DNA of 64,000 nucleotides from Alphaproteobacteria bacterium (GTDB lineage Bacteria; Pseudomonadota; Alphaproteobacteria; Reyranellales; Reyranellaceae): positions 372,001 through 436,000 of the forward strand of contig JAHBYP010000003.1 of the NCBI GenBank assembly GCA_019635875.1, read 5' to 3'. The notes under the pieces were generated by a model that searched no databases, was not told the origin of the DNA, and was given only the letters and a program-made list of their open reading frames with translations. This document shows, piece after piece, positions 52,919 through 62,274 of this stretch; positions within the stretch are counted from its first letter, which is position 1, and the number at the start of each line of letters is the position of its first letter. The position numbers were made by a program, and so were the translations under genes.

Positions 52919-53803
52919 TCAGTTCGGGCGCCGGTTGGCGGACACCAGGCGGTACATGCCCTCGACGTTGAGCATTCCCATCTGCTGGAAGTTGCCCCAA
53001 TCCTTGTACTTGGAGATGTCGACCAGCGCCTTGGTCTCCTCCAGCGTCTTGCCAGCGCGCACCGCGGCCAGGACCTGGTTGCGCAGATCCTCCATGTAGC
53101 CGCGGAAGGCGGTGACGTGCTTCTTGTCGCCCAGCGCGCCATGACCCGGTGCCAGGATGTCGAACTCCAGCGCCTCGACGCGCTTGAGCGACTCGATCCA
53201 CTCCTCGAGATAGGCGTCGGGCCAGTCGCGGAAGCCCACGGCGTTCACCGGGATGAAGTCGACGGCGAAGAGCAGCTTCTCGACCGGCAGGCGCATGACG
53301 ATCGAGTTGTTGGAGTGGTTGCGCCCGACATAGTGCAACTCGAGCTTGGTGCCGCCGAGGTCGATGTCGAGCCGGTCGGTGAAGGTCACGGTCGGCACCG
53401 CGGTGGGGCGCTTCTCGCCGACGATCACGCTGCGCGCATTGGCGTGCGCCACGACCACGGCCGTATCGGCGAAGACCTCGCCGCCGGCGATGTGGTCGGC
53501 GTGATCGTGGCTGTAGACCAGATACTTCACCGGCCGGTTCGGAAAGCGCGTCCTGAGCTCGCCCCTCAGCCACTCCGCCGCGGCCTTGTTGATCGGATCG
53601 GTGACAATGATGCCCTCGGGCGTGACGATGAAGATCGAGTAGTGAAAATTGTTGCGGAAGCGATAAACCTCGCCGGTGATCTTGCTGATCTCCCGCACCG
53701 GGTTGGCGGCGGACGGCAGCGCCTGCCCTGCCGTCTGCGCCTGGACCGAAGACAATGCCCCAACGAGCGTCGCGATCGCGAGCGCCACACCCAAGACCTT
53801 CAT
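52919..53803 (-). CDS. Secreted metallo-beta-lactamase-fold hydrolase
   Basis: A 294-residue periplasmic MBL-fold protein. A signal peptide ends at VQA (about 22). The metal motif HDHADH in YSHDHADHIAGGE is at about 104, a later His in RNHSNNSIVM at about 172, and a final His in APGHGALGDKKH at about 227. It resembles subclass B/SoxH-like or quinoprotein-relay MBL proteins rather than a known beta-lactamase. The substrate is unknown. Confidence 0.86.
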   Translation of the reverse strand: MKVLGVALAIATLVGALSSVQAQTAGQALPSAANPVREISKITGEVYRFRNNFHYSIFIVTPEGIIVTDPINKAAAEWLRGELRTRFPNRPVKYLVYSHDHADHIAGGEVFADTAVVVAHANARSVIVGEKRPTAVPTVTFTDRLDIDLGGTKLELHYVGRNHSNNSIVMRLPVEKLLFAVDFIPVNAVGFRDWPDAYLEEWIESLKRVEALEFDILAPGHGALGDKKHVTAFRGYMEDLRNQVLAAVRAGKTLEETKALVDISKYKDWGNFQQMGMLNVEGMYRLVSANRRPN

Positions 53804-53864
53804 GGCTACCCTCCCCTGCAGGCGACAAGCGCCACACGAACACGCCGGCGGGCGATCCCTTCCA

Positions 53865-55106
53865 TCACGAACTCGCGCGCTCGACCATCGCCTGCAGCAG
53901 GATCTGGCAACCGGCGGCGATGTCCTCCTTGCGCGCGTCCTCGATCTCGTTGTGGCTGATGCCGTCCTTGCACGGCACGAAGATCATGCCGGTGGGCGCG
54001 ACCTTGGCGACGTAGCAGGCGTCGTGTCCGGCGCCGCTGACGATGTCCATGTGTGCCATGCCGGCGCGCTGCGCCGCCGAGCGCACCGCCTCGACGCAAC
54101 GGGCGTCGAAGGGCGTGGGCGGGAAGTACCAGATCTGCTCGATGCCCACCTCGAGGCGGTGCTCGGCGGCGATGCGAGCCGCCGCCGCGCGCATCGCCGC
54201 GTCCATGTCGGCGAGCTGGCCATCGTCCGGATGACGGAAATCCAGCGTCATGAACACACGACCGGGAATCGTGTTGCGCGATTGCGGCTTGCTCTCGATC
54301 ACGCCCACCGTGGCGCGGCCGTCGGGCCGCGCACCGATGCGCCGCGCCTCGGCGATCAGCAGCGCGGCCCCGAGCAGCGCGTCGCGGCGCCCCTCCATCG
54401 GCGTCGTGCCGGCGTGGCTCTCCATGCCGGTCCAGTTGATCTCGTACCAGCGCTGGCCCTGCGCGGCGGTGACCACGCCGATGGTACGGTTCTCGCGCTC
54501 GAGGATCGGGCCCTGTTCGATATGCGCCTCGAAGAACGCACCGACCGGCCGGCCGCCCACCGCCTCCTTGCCATCGTAGCCGATCTTCCCCAGCGCTTCG
54601 CCGAAGGTGACGCCGTCGGGGTCGGTGCGCGACAGCGCGTAGTCGACGCTGAAGACGCCGCCGAACACGCCGGACGCCACCATTGCCGGCGCGAAGCGGC
54701 AGCCCTCCTCGTTGGTCCACACCGCGACCTCGACCGGCGCCTCGGTTTCGTAGGCCGCGTCGTTGAGCGCGCGCACGACTTCCAGCCCGGCGAGCACGCC
54801 GTAGCAACCATCGAACTTGCCGCCCGTTGGTTGGGTGTCGAGATGGCTGCCGGTCATGATCGGCGGCCGGTTCATGTCGCGGCCCGGCCGGCGCGCGAAG
54901 ATGTTGCCGACCTGGTCGACGCGGATCTCGCAGCCGGCCTCGCGGCACCACCGCACGAACAGGTCGCGGCCCTGGCGATCCAGATCGGTCAGCGCGATGC
55001 GGCAGACGCCACCCTTGTCGGTGCCGCCGATCTTCGCCATTTCCATCAGGCTGTCCCACAGCCTGTCGCCGTTGATCCTGAGATTGCCGCTGTCCGTCAC
55101 GCTCAT
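53865..55106 (-). CDS. Zn-dependent N-carbamoyl amino acid / ureido hydrolase (M20, hydantoinase/carbamoylase type)
   Basis: A 413-residue amidohydrolase of the allantoate/beta-ureidopropionate/N-carbamoyl-L-amino-acid hydrolase group. Metal ligands: MTGSHLDTQPTGGKFDG (about 82), WTNEEGCRFAPAM (about 128) and HIEQGPILE (about 190). The bridging-domain substrate region is GMESHAGTTPMEGRRDAL, and the C-terminal ligand is in GISHNEIED. It releases carbamate/ammonia from a ureido substrate. The start at 55106 is supported by GAGGGAG eight bases upstream. Confidence 0.9.
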   Translation of the reverse strand: MSVTDSGNLRINGDRLWDSLMEMAKIGGTDKGGVCRIALTDLDRQGRDLFVRWCREAGCEIRVDQVGNIFARRPGRDMNRPPIMTGSHLDTQPTGGKFDGCYGVLAGLEVVRALNDAAYETEAPVEVAVWTNEEGCRFAPAMVASGVFGGVFSVDYALSRTDPDGVTFGEALGKIGYDGKEAVGGRPVGAFFEAHIEQGPILERENRTIGVVTAAQGQRWYEINWTGMESHAGTTPMEGRRDALLGAALLIAEARRIGARPDGRATVGVIESKPQSRNTIPGRVFMTLDFRHPDDGQLADMDAAMRAAAARIAAEHRLEVGIEQIWYFPPTPFDARCVEAVRSAAQRAGMAHMDIVSGAGHDACYVAKVAPTGMIFVPCKDGISHNEIEDARKEDIAAGCQILLQAMVERASS

Positions 55107-55151
55107 TCGCATTCTCCCTCGCCCGTGGACGGTAATGGAAAGGAGCCCGGT

Positions 55152-55511
55152 ATGCTGAGGAAATTCCGCCTCGAACTCGCACGCACGCCGGAAGCACCCG
55201 ACGGCGACCCGCAGTGTGGCTACGAGTTTGTGGCGCCGGTCGACCCCAAGGGCCATTTCGACGCCGATGTCTGGCGTGCCAACCAGCAGAAGTGCGTCGT
55301 GCGCCGCTTCTGGCGCAACGCCGACGACGAGCATGGCCGTCTCGTCCATACGCGCGGCGGTCGCTGGGTATTCTCCTACGTCGACGACGACGAGGCCGAT
55401 GACGAGCCGATCTTCAAGCTCGGCGCGCATCTGCTGCGCGAGGGCGAGTACGTGTCGATCACCGAGCATGACGGTGTCATGCGGCCGTTCAAGATCGTGT
55501 CGGTGAAGTAG
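55152..55511 (+). CDS. Conserved small hypothetical protein
   Basis: A 119-residue acidic, soluble protein that begins MLRKFRLELARTPEAPDG. It has a run of acidic residues (YVDDDEADDEP) and a C-terminus GEYVSITEHDGVMRPFKIVSV. I recall close homologues as uncharacterised proteins in alphaproteobacteria; no function is known. AAAGGAG lies six bases before the ATG. It is divergent from the amidohydrolase and ends before a hairpin terminator. Confidence 0.75.
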   Translation: MLRKFRLELARTPEAPDGDPQCGYEFVAPVDPKGHFDADVWRANQQKCVVRRFWRNADDEHGRLVHTRGGRWVFSYVDDDEADDEPIFKLGAHLLREGEYVSITEHDGVMRPFKIVSVK

Positions 55512-55534
55512 ACCCGCGTCGTGGGCGAATCGAA

Positions 55535-55561
55535 ACGGCCCGCCGGATCGGCGGGCCGTTC
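55535..55561. terminator. Bidirectional hairpin terminator
   Basis: A perfect 11-bp stem AACGGCCCGCC/GGCGGGCCGTT with a five-base loop lies between the stops of two convergent genes. T-rich sequence is weak on the plus side; on the minus side the stem is followed by TCGATTCG. Confidence 0.6.
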
Positions 55562-55573
55562 GCTTGTGCGCTC

Positions 55574-58123
55574 TCAGCGGCGGCGCTCGTCGCCACCCTT
55601 GTCGTCGCGATCGCGCCCCGGCGGCTGCTTGGCCTGCTCGGGCGGCTTGGCCCTGGGCTGCGGCGGCGCTGCCGGGGGCTTGGCCTGCGGCGGCGGTGGA
55701 GCCGGTGGCCGAGCCTGCTGCGGTGCCGGCGGTGCTGGCGGCCTGGCCTGAGGCTGCGGCGGCGCTGCCGGACGCGGCGGCGCGGCCTGTGGCGCCGGAC
55801 GCGGTGGCTCAGGCGGTTTGGCCTGCCGCGGCGGTGGCGGCGTCTGACGCGGTGGCTCGGCGGCCTTCGGCGGTGCGACCGGGGCCTTCGGCGGTTCCGC
55901 AGCCCTCGGCGGCGTCACCGGCGGCTTGGGCGGCTCGGCAGCCTTCGGGACGGCTGGCTTGGCCGGAGGCGTCGCCACCGGGCGATCGGCCGGCTTGACC
56001 GGAGGCGTCGCCACCGGTCGATCGGCCGGCTTGCCCGGTGGAGTCGCGACCGGCGGTGCTGCCGGCTTTCCGGGTTCGCCCGGCCTGGCCGGCGGCGTCG
56101 CCACCGGACGGTCAGACGGCTTGCCCGGCGGAGTGGCTACAGGCGGCGCTGCCGGCTTTCCGGGTTCGCCCGGCCTGGCCGGCGGCGTTGCCACCGGACG
56201 GTCAGACGGCTTGCCTGGCGGAGTGGCTACAGGCGGCGCTGTCGGCTTTCCGGGTTCGCCCGGCTTGGCTGGCGGCGTCGCGACCGGACGATCGGCCGGC
56301 TTGCCCGGCGGAGCGGCGACAGGTGGCGTACCCGGCTTCGCAGGCTCACCTGGCTTGGTCGGCGGCGCTGCAACAGGCGGCTCGGCCGGCTTCGGCGGTT
56401 CGCCCGGCTTGGCCGGCGGAGTCGCAACAGGCGGCTCGGCCGGCTTGGCAGGAGCACCTGGCTGAGGTGCGGCAGGCGCGGCTTGCGGCGCGCTGCGTTC
56501 AACCTCGCGGCCGTCGCGCGTACGCAGGCTCGGCAGCTGACGCTCGGCCGGTGCCGCCGTAGCGTCCGGTGCCGCAGGCTGGGTTCGCGAGATCCGCGGA
56601 CCCGGCGCTGTGGCGGTCGGGCGATCCTGGCGGGTCGGTCGGCCCAGCACCGGGATGTCAGCCAGCGGTGCACGCTGCACGTCGGCGCCCTGAGGCGGCG
56701 CGGCCGCCGCCGGCGGCTGCCCAGGCCTGGCTGCGGGCGCCGGTGCCTGGCCCGGTGCGGTCGGCGGCGTCACCGTCGCTGTCGTCGCGACGGTCGGCGC
56801 CGCGACGGGCGCGACCTGCAGGCGAGCCAGGCGATCAGGCTCGACGCGGATGGCGGCGCGATCGACGCGATCGCCGCGCAGGAACGCCCGCTGCGGCACC
56901 ACCGTCGAGAAGCGCTGGTTGGCGAAGGTCGGACGTGGTTCGTCACGGAACCGCGGGTCGTCGCGGAAGCGCGGGTCGCGGCGGCGCTCGACATATTCGA
57001 TGCGCCGGTCGATGACCTCGACGTTGTAGACGTTGGTGACGTTGACGTTGCGGATGTACGTGCGGTTCGCCGTGTAGGGCGGCACGTAGACCTCGCGCGG
57101 CCCCAGCGGGAACCAGCCCACCGGTGCGACCCGGGCGCCGATCGCCAACGCCACGCCGGCGGCGGCCACGTCGACGAAGCCGACCACGGCCGGGGCATAG
57201 ACCGGACGCGCCTCGCGACGCGGCGGCACCCAGTACCAGCGACCCCGGTGGTTGACCCAGCGACCGTAGTGCGAGGGCGCGAAGCCCCAGGGCTGGTCAT
57301 CGATCCACGTCCAGCCCCACGGATCGACCCAGCGCCAGCGGCCATGGCGATACGGCGCCCAGCCCACCGGCACTGTGCGCGGAGACCAGACGCGGCCGTA
57401 ATCGCCCACCGTGCTCCACGAACCGTAATAGTCGAGCTCCTCGACGCCGGACATGCCCGCCGGCACGTACTGCACGGACTGGGTCATGACGATTTGGCGA
57501 TCACGCGGCGCCCATTCCGGCGGCATCGGCGGCGGCGCCATGCGCACCGTCTCGAATACCGGCCGGTCCGTGCCGCTCAGCACGCCGATCTCGCCGGCGC
57601 GTACGATCAGCTCGGTGCCATTGGTCGCGATCACGCGCGCGGAGCCGGCGCGCACGCCGACGCGCGTGGCATCGTCGACGGTGCCGGCCTCGATCATGTA
57701 GTCGCCGTCGCCGATCAGCGCCACCGTGGCGCGCGGCGTGAGCACCTCGACCTGCTGGCCTTGCTGCAGGGCCGCGGTCTTCACGTCGATGCGGCCCTGC
57801 GAGATGCGCAGCCGGAACTCCTCGTCGGTGAGCGCCAGCGTCTCGAGTTGCGTGCTGCCCTGCATGCGCAGGCGCGTGGCTCCGACGAACACTTCGGCCC
57901 GGCCGTTCGGCTCGGTCCACAGCGCGTCGCCGGACGTCATGGGGTAATTGATCGCTGCAGGTTGCCAGTTGGTCTCGTTGCGATCATGGAACGAGACCGT
58001 GCCGTTGACATAGGCGACGCGGCCGACGAGCCCCGGCGGATCCGCCGATTGCGCCCAAGCCGACGAGACGGTGACGAGGGCGGCAGCAACCACCACGCCC
58101 AGGCCACGCAGGAACTTGCCCAT
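55574..58123 (-). CDS. FecR-like/DUF6600 exported protein with proline-rich repeat tail
   Basis: An 849-residue envelope protein. A signal peptide ends at AWA (about 25). A FecR-like domain (about 30-200) has GRVAYVNGTVSF, GDALWTEPNGRAEV and RISQGRIDVKT. A Trp/Pro/Tyr-rich region (about 235-330) has YGRVWSPRTVPVGWAPYRHG, as in DUF6600 proteins. A long tail (about 430-849) is Pro/Ala/Lys-rich with 30-residue tandem repeats and a basic end (DRDDKGGDERRR). There is no membrane anchor, and no FecI-type sigma factor is nearby. It is probably surface- or peptidoglycan-associated. GGAGGAA precedes the ATG at 58123. Confidence 0.82.
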   Translation of the reverse strand: MGKFLRGLGVVVAAALVTVSSAWAQSADPPGLVGRVAYVNGTVSFHDRNETNWQPAAINYPMTSGDALWTEPNGRAEVFVGATRLRMQGSTQLETLALTDEEFRLRISQGRIDVKTAALQQGQQVEVLTPRATVALIGDGDYMIEAGTVDDATRVGVRAGSARVIATNGTELIVRAGEIGVLSGTDRPVFETVRMAPPPMPPEWAPRDRQIVMTQSVQYVPAGMSGVEELDYYGSWSTVGDYGRVWSPRTVPVGWAPYRHGRWRWVDPWGWTWIDDQPWGFAPSHYGRWVNHRGRWYWVPPRREARPVYAPAVVGFVDVAAAGVALAIGARVAPVGWFPLGPREVYVPPYTANRTYIRNVNVTNVYNVEVIDRRIEYVERRRDPRFRDDPRFRDEPRPTFANQRFSTVVPQRAFLRGDRVDRAAIRVEPDRLARLQVAPVAAPTVATTATVTPPTAPGQAPAPAARPGQPPAAAAPPQGADVQRAPLADIPVLGRPTRQDRPTATAPGPRISRTQPAAPDATAAPAERQLPSLRTRDGREVERSAPQAAPAAPQPGAPAKPAEPPVATPPAKPGEPPKPAEPPVAAPPTKPGEPAKPGTPPVAAPPGKPADRPVATPPAKPGEPGKPTAPPVATPPGKPSDRPVATPPARPGEPGKPAAPPVATPPGKPSDRPVATPPARPGEPGKPAAPPVATPPGKPADRPVATPPVKPADRPVATPPAKPAVPKAAEPPKPPVTPPRAAEPPKAPVAPPKAAEPPRQTPPPPRQAKPPEPPRPAPQAAPPRPAAPPQPQARPPAPPAPQQARPPAPPPPQAKPPAAPPQPRAKPPEQAKQPPGRDRDDKGGDERRR
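55990..56360. repeat. 90-bp tandem repeats in the proline-rich tail
   Basis: A 90-base unit recurs with an exact 90-base offset (for example positions 56081, 56171 and 56261). It encodes 30 residues of the type PPVATPPGKPSDRPVATP plus PARPGEPGKPA. Copies drift at the edges into shorter PGKPADRPVAT modules, a sign of slippage expansion. Confidence 0.8.
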
Positions 58124-58331
58124 GCGTTTCCTCCGCAAAAAGCCATTACACAAACGTCAGGTCGCACAGGCCGTTGCGTGGCGGGACGGAGGTCTTCTCG
58201 GGGCAAACCGTAACCGGCGGTGACCGACAAGCCCCCTGCACGGCGCATATCGGTCGCGCCGCATGACCGCTTGCGATCCGGCGCCCCAAGCCGTCAGTTT
58301 AGCCGCCGCAAGCAACGACGAAGGACGGTGG

Positions 58332-59519
58332 ATGCTGCCGCTTCAGGGGATTCTGGCTCTCGATTTGACACAGGTCATCGCCGGGCCCACCGCCGGGCAG
58401 ATCCTCGGCGACATGGGCGCCGACGTCATCAACGTCGAGCCGCTGAGCGGCGATCACTTTCGTCCGCAGCTCGGCGGCGCCTGGGTACCGGGCATGAACC
58501 GCAACAAGCGCGGCCTCGCCATCGACCTGAAATCCGCGGGCGGCAAGGACGTGCTGCGCCGGCTGGTGAAGAAGGCCGATGTCTTCATGGAAGCCTTCGT
58601 GCCCGGCGTGATCGCCTCGCTCGGCTTCGGCTACGATGTCGTGCACGCGCTCAACCCGCGCCTCGTCTATCTGTCGATCTCCGGCTACGGCCAGACCGGA
58701 CCCTACAGCGAACGGCCGGGCTACGATCCCTGCATCCAGGCCGAGGTCGGGCTGATGGAGGCGACCGGCGAATTCGACGGCCCGCCGGCGCGCGTCGGCG
58801 CCGCGCCGGTCGACCAGATGACCGGTTCCTACGGCGCGCTCGGCGTCGCCATGGCCCTGCTGCAGCGCCACCGTACCGGTCGCGGCCAGCACATCGACCT
58901 GGCGCTCTACGATGTCGGCGTGCAGATCATGAGCCACTGGCTGACCAATCTCGGCCATACCGGCGAGGATCCGCGGCGCATGGGCGCCTCGCACACGCTG
59001 ATCGTCCCGCTGCGCAACTTCGGCACGCAGTCCGGCCCGATCTATATCGCCTGCACCAACGACTCGTTCTGGAAGCGACTCGTGTCGGCGTTGGATATCG
59101 CCGATATCGGCGCCGATCCGCGTTTCGCCAGCAACTCGCTGCGCGTCGCCAACCGCGCCGTGCTCGAACCGCTGCTGGAAAAGGTCTTCGCCGCGCAGAC
59201 CCGCGAGACATTGCTCGAGAAGCTCGTCGATGCCGGCGTGCCCTGCGCGGCGGTGAAAACGGTCAGCGAGATGGTGCGCGACCCGCATGCGCAGGCACGC
59301 GGCAGCGTGCTGAGCATGCAGTACCCGGGCATCGGCACGGTGATGGCCGCCAACAATCCGCTGCGCCTGTCGGACGCGCCGGTGGCGATCCATCGCCTGG
59401 GACCGCGGCTGGGCGAGCATACGCGCGAGCTGATGCGCGACGTCGGCTACAGTGACGACGAGATCGCCGCGCTCGCCACGGCCAACGCCATCAAGATCGA
59501 CGAGGGAGACACGCCATGA
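58332..59519 (+). CDS. CaiB/BaiF-family CoA-transferase
   Basis: A 395-residue family III CoA-transferase: start LQGILALDLTQVIAGPTAGQILGDMGADVINVE, the CoA-binding segment NRNKRGLAIDLKSAGGKDVLR, and the YLSISGYGQTGPYSERPGYD region followed by the catalytic-Asp area. It moves CoA between carboxylic acids through an aspartyl-CoA intermediate. ATG at 58332 is chosen because the fold starts there; an in-frame ATG at 58263 would add 23 residues. It is coupled by ATGA to the hydrolase downstream. Confidence 0.9.
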   Translation: MLPLQGILALDLTQVIAGPTAGQILGDMGADVINVEPLSGDHFRPQLGGAWVPGMNRNKRGLAIDLKSAGGKDVLRRLVKKADVFMEAFVPGVIASLGFGYDVVHALNPRLVYLSISGYGQTGPYSERPGYDPCIQAEVGLMEATGEFDGPPARVGAAPVDQMTGSYGALGVAMALLQRHRTGRGQHIDLALYDVGVQIMSHWLTNLGHTGEDPRRMGASHTLIVPLRNFGTQSGPIYIACTNDSFWKRLVSALDIADIGADPRFASNSLRVANRAVLEPLLEKVFAAQTRETLLEKLVDAGVPCAAVKTVSEMVRDPHAQARGSVLSMQYPGIGTVMAANNPLRLSDAPVAIHRLGPRLGEHTRELMRDVGYSDDEIAALATANAIKIDEGDTP

Positions 59520-60406
59520 GCAACCGCGGAATCGCCGCCGTGCGGGAGAAGCTCGCCAAGCTGCCGCGCTCGAGCGAGCAGACCATCGAGGAGGTGCGCA
59601 CGATCTACGACAAGGCCACGCGCGCCTTCCCGCTGCCGTCCGATATCGCGCGCGAGGATGTCAGCCTGGGCGGCGTGCCCGCCGAGCGCCTGACGCCGCA
59701 ACCGGCGCGCAAGGACCAGGCGTTGATCTACCTGCATGGCGGCGGTTACGGCACCGGCTCGCCGCGCTCGCACCGCCATCTCGCGGGCGACATCGCCCGG
59801 CGCGCCGGCGTCGTGGCCCTGGTGCCCGAGTACCGGCTGGCGCCGGAGAACCCCTTCCCGGCCGCCGTCGACGATGCGCTCGCGGTCTATCGCGAGACCC
59901 TCACGCAGTTCGCGGCGCCGCGCATCGCCATCGCCGGCGACTCCGCCGGCGGCGGGCTGACCATCGCGATGCTGCTGGCGGCGCGCGACGCCGGCCTGCC
60001 GATGCCGGCGGCGGCGATCTGCATCTCGCCGTGGACCGACATGACGGCGAGCAGCGCGAGCTACGCCGAGCGCGCCGCGGTCGATCCGCTGGTCACGATG
60101 GACGGTCTGGTGCGCTGGCGGCAGTGCTACATCGGCGACGGCGATCGCCGCGCCCCGCTCGCCTCGCCGGCGCATGCCGACCTCAAGGGCCTGCCGCCGT
60201 TGCTGATCCAGGTCGGCGGCGACGAGATCCTGCTCGACGATTCGCGCCTGCTCGCCGACAAGGCGCGCGCCGCCGGCATCGACACCGTGCTCGAGGTCTG
60301 GCCACAGATGATCCATGTCTGGCACTGGTATTTCCCGATGCTCGACGAGGGCGAGCGCGCCAACGCCGCCATCGCCCAGTTCATGCGCGATCGCCTGGCC
60401 GCCTGA
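59516..60406 (+). CDS. Alpha/beta hydrolase of the hormone-sensitive-lipase type
   Basis: A 296-residue carboxylesterase with the HSL signature HGGGYGTGSPRSH (about 75) and the nucleophile elbow GDSAGGG (about 142). Asp lies in QVGGDEILLDDS, and the catalytic His in MIHVWHWYFP near the end. It hydrolyses short-chain or CoA-like esters. It overlaps both neighbours (CoA-transferase upstream, binding-protein-like downstream), suggesting one degradative operon. Confidence 0.9.
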   Translation: MSNRGIAAVREKLAKLPRSSEQTIEEVRTIYDKATRAFPLPSDIAREDVSLGGVPAERLTPQPARKDQALIYLHGGGYGTGSPRSHRHLAGDIARRAGVVALVPEYRLAPENPFPAAVDDALAVYRETLTQFAAPRIAIAGDSAGGGLTIAMLLAARDAGLPMPAAAICISPWTDMTASSASYAERAAVDPLVTMDGLVRWRQCYIGDGDRRAPLASPAHADLKGLPPLLIQVGGDEILLDDSRLLADKARAAGIDTVLEVWPQMIHVWHWYFPMLDEGERANAAIAQFMRDRLAA

Positions 60407-61395
60407 TGGCGCTGCCGGTCACGCTCGCCTGCTGGAACTACGATCGCACGCGCGCGCTGGCCGACGGCCGCGTGCGGCCCGACGGCATCGAACTGAACTA
60501 CCTCAGCCTGCCGGTGGAGGAGACGTTCTTCCGCATGCTGCGGCACCGCGAATTCGACGCCTGCGAGATGTCGCTGTCGTCCTATGCCGTGTCGCTGATG
60601 GGCGAGGAGCCGCCGTTCATCGCCATCCCGGTCTTCCCCTCGCGCATGTTCCGCCACTCCGGCATCTATATCTCCACCAAAACAGGTATTCGCGAGCCCA
60701 GGGACCTGATCGGCAAGCGGGTCGGCAACCCGGAATACCAGCTCACGGCGCAGGTCTGGATCCGCGGCCTGCTGGCCGACGAATACGGCGTCGACCATCG
60801 CAGCGTGCGCTACTTCACCGGCGGCGCCGAGACTCCGGGGCGCGAGGAGAAGCTCAAGCTCGACCTGCCGCCCGACATCCGCATCCAGCCGATCGGCCCG
60901 ACCCAGACGCTCTCGCAGATGCTGGCCGACGGCGAGATCGACGCGATGTACGCGCCGCGCGCACCTTCGACCCTGCGCACGCGGCCCGACGACGTGCAGC
61001 GGCTGTTCCCCGACTACATCACGGCGGAGCGCGCCTACTGGCGCAAGACGAAGCTGTTTCCGATCATGCACACGGTGGTGATCCGCCGCGAGCTCTACGA
61101 GGCCAATCGCTGGATGGCGACCTCGCTGCACAAGGCCTTCGTCGAGGCGCAGCGCCTGGTCTACGAGGATCTCCAGGAGATCGCCGCGCTCAAGACCATG
61201 CTGCCCTTCCAGGCGGCCTGGGCCGAGGAGACGCGGCGCGAGATGGGCGAAGACTGGTGGCCCTACGGCTTTGCGCCCAACCGCGCCGCGCTCGACACCT
61301 TCCTGCGCTATCACCATGAGCAGGGATTGTCGTCCCGCCGCATGCGGCCCGAGGAGCTGTTCACGCCGGAGACGCTGGAGGCGTTCCGGATCTAG
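60406..61395 (+). CDS. 4,5-dihydroxyphthalate decarboxylase-like / substrate-binding-fold protein
   Basis: A 329-residue protein of the group annotated as 4,5-dihydroxyphthalate decarboxylase or ABC binding protein: start LPVTLACWNYDRTRALADGRV, then PVEETFFRMLRHREFDACEMSLSSY and FPSRMFRHSGIYI. It lacks a signal peptide, which favours a cytoplasmic enzyme with a periplasmic-binding-protein fold. It begins at the last base of the hydrolase stop (TGATG). With a CoA-transferase and an esterase it fits catabolism of an aromatic or dicarboxylic acid (inference). Confidence 0.8.
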   Translation: MALPVTLACWNYDRTRALADGRVRPDGIELNYLSLPVEETFFRMLRHREFDACEMSLSSYAVSLMGEEPPFIAIPVFPSRMFRHSGIYISTKTGIREPRDLIGKRVGNPEYQLTAQVWIRGLLADEYGVDHRSVRYFTGGAETPGREEKLKLDLPPDIRIQPIGPTQTLSQMLADGEIDAMYAPRAPSTLRTRPDDVQRLFPDYITAERAYWRKTKLFPIMHTVVIRRELYEANRWMATSLHKAFVEAQRLVYEDLQEIAALKTMLPFQAAWAEETRREMGEDWWPYGFAPNRAALDTFLRYHHEQGLSSRRMRPEELFTPETLEAFRI

Positions 61396-62219
61396 TCGCC
61401 GCCGTGGCCGGCGATGACGATCACGGTGAGGGATTCGGGCAGGTTCGCCTTCACGAGGTCGAGCGTGCGGCTGGTCGGTCGCACGAGTTCGTAGCTGCCC
61501 TGGCCGAGATAACCGAGGAAGCGGTCAAGCGCGCTCGGCCCCCAGTAGTGCATGGGCAGCACGATGCGCGGCTGGATCTGCTTGACGACGTCGGCCATGT
61601 AGGGCTGGCCCATGGTGTAGCCACCGTCGATCGGCACCATCAGCACGTCGATGCGGCCGAGGTCCTCGAGATGCTCGGGCGTCAGGCGATGGTGCAGATG
61701 GCCGAGATGGCCCACGCACAGATCGCCGACGCGGAAGACGAAGATCGAGTTGCCGCTTAAGCGCGTGCCGCCGTCGCCCCATTCACGCACGTTGGTCGGC
61801 ACGTTGAAGACCTGCAGATCCTTCATCGTCACGTTGTGGCGCGCCTCGACCTGGCCCTGGGCCCAACCGCGCAGCACATGGGTGACGCCGGATTCGACCT
61901 CGTCGGTGAAGTGCGTGGAATGCGCATTGTTCATCGTCACGATGTCGGGGCGCTTTCCGAATCCGTTGTAGCCGTTGTAGTCGGTGATGGCGCGCACGCC
62001 CTGCGGCGTCTCGATCAGGAAGCTGGAATGGCCGACGAAGGTCACGCGCATGGCGCTGACCACCTTCTCCTGCGCCACGTTGAAGTTCGCCCGATATACG
62101 CCGGGCATCCGTTCGACCAGGTTCTTGTTGCAGCGTGCCTCGGCGGGCAGTGCGCCCAGGGCAGCGAACGCGAGTCCCGCGAGCGCGAGCAACGAACGGG
62201 AAAAGCTGGTCTTGGGCAT
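61392..62219 (-). CDS. Exported MBL-fold (UlaG-like) protein with altered metal motif
   Basis: A 275-residue protein with a signal peptide (cleavage after AEA, about residue 28) and a UlaG/YtnP-like metallo-beta-lactamase fold: VTFVGHSSFLIETPQG, RIDVLMVPIDGGYTM and a late PRIVLPMHYWG. The expected HxHxDH appears as NNAHSTHFTD, and the usual Gly-Asp pair in the next motif appears as GHLGHLHH. Metal binding is therefore probably changed. It is convergent with, and overlaps by four bases, the preceding gene. Confidence 0.8.
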   Translation of the reverse strand: MPKTSFSRSLLALAGLAFAALGALPAEARCNKNLVERMPGVYRANFNVAQEKVVSAMRVTFVGHSSFLIETPQGVRAITDYNGYNGFGKRPDIVTMNNAHSTHFTDEVESGVTHVLRGWAQGQVEARHNVTMKDLQVFNVPTNVREWGDGGTRLSGNSIFVFRVGDLCVGHLGHLHHRLTPEHLEDLGRIDVLMVPIDGGYTMGQPYMADVVKQIQPRIVLPMHYWGPSALDRFLGYLGQGSYELVRPTSRTLDLVKANLPESLTVIVIAGHGGD

Positions 62220-62274
62220 GGCGCCTCTCCTGGCATCGGCGACCGGTGGGCGATGCAAGGATAGCACCACCGGG

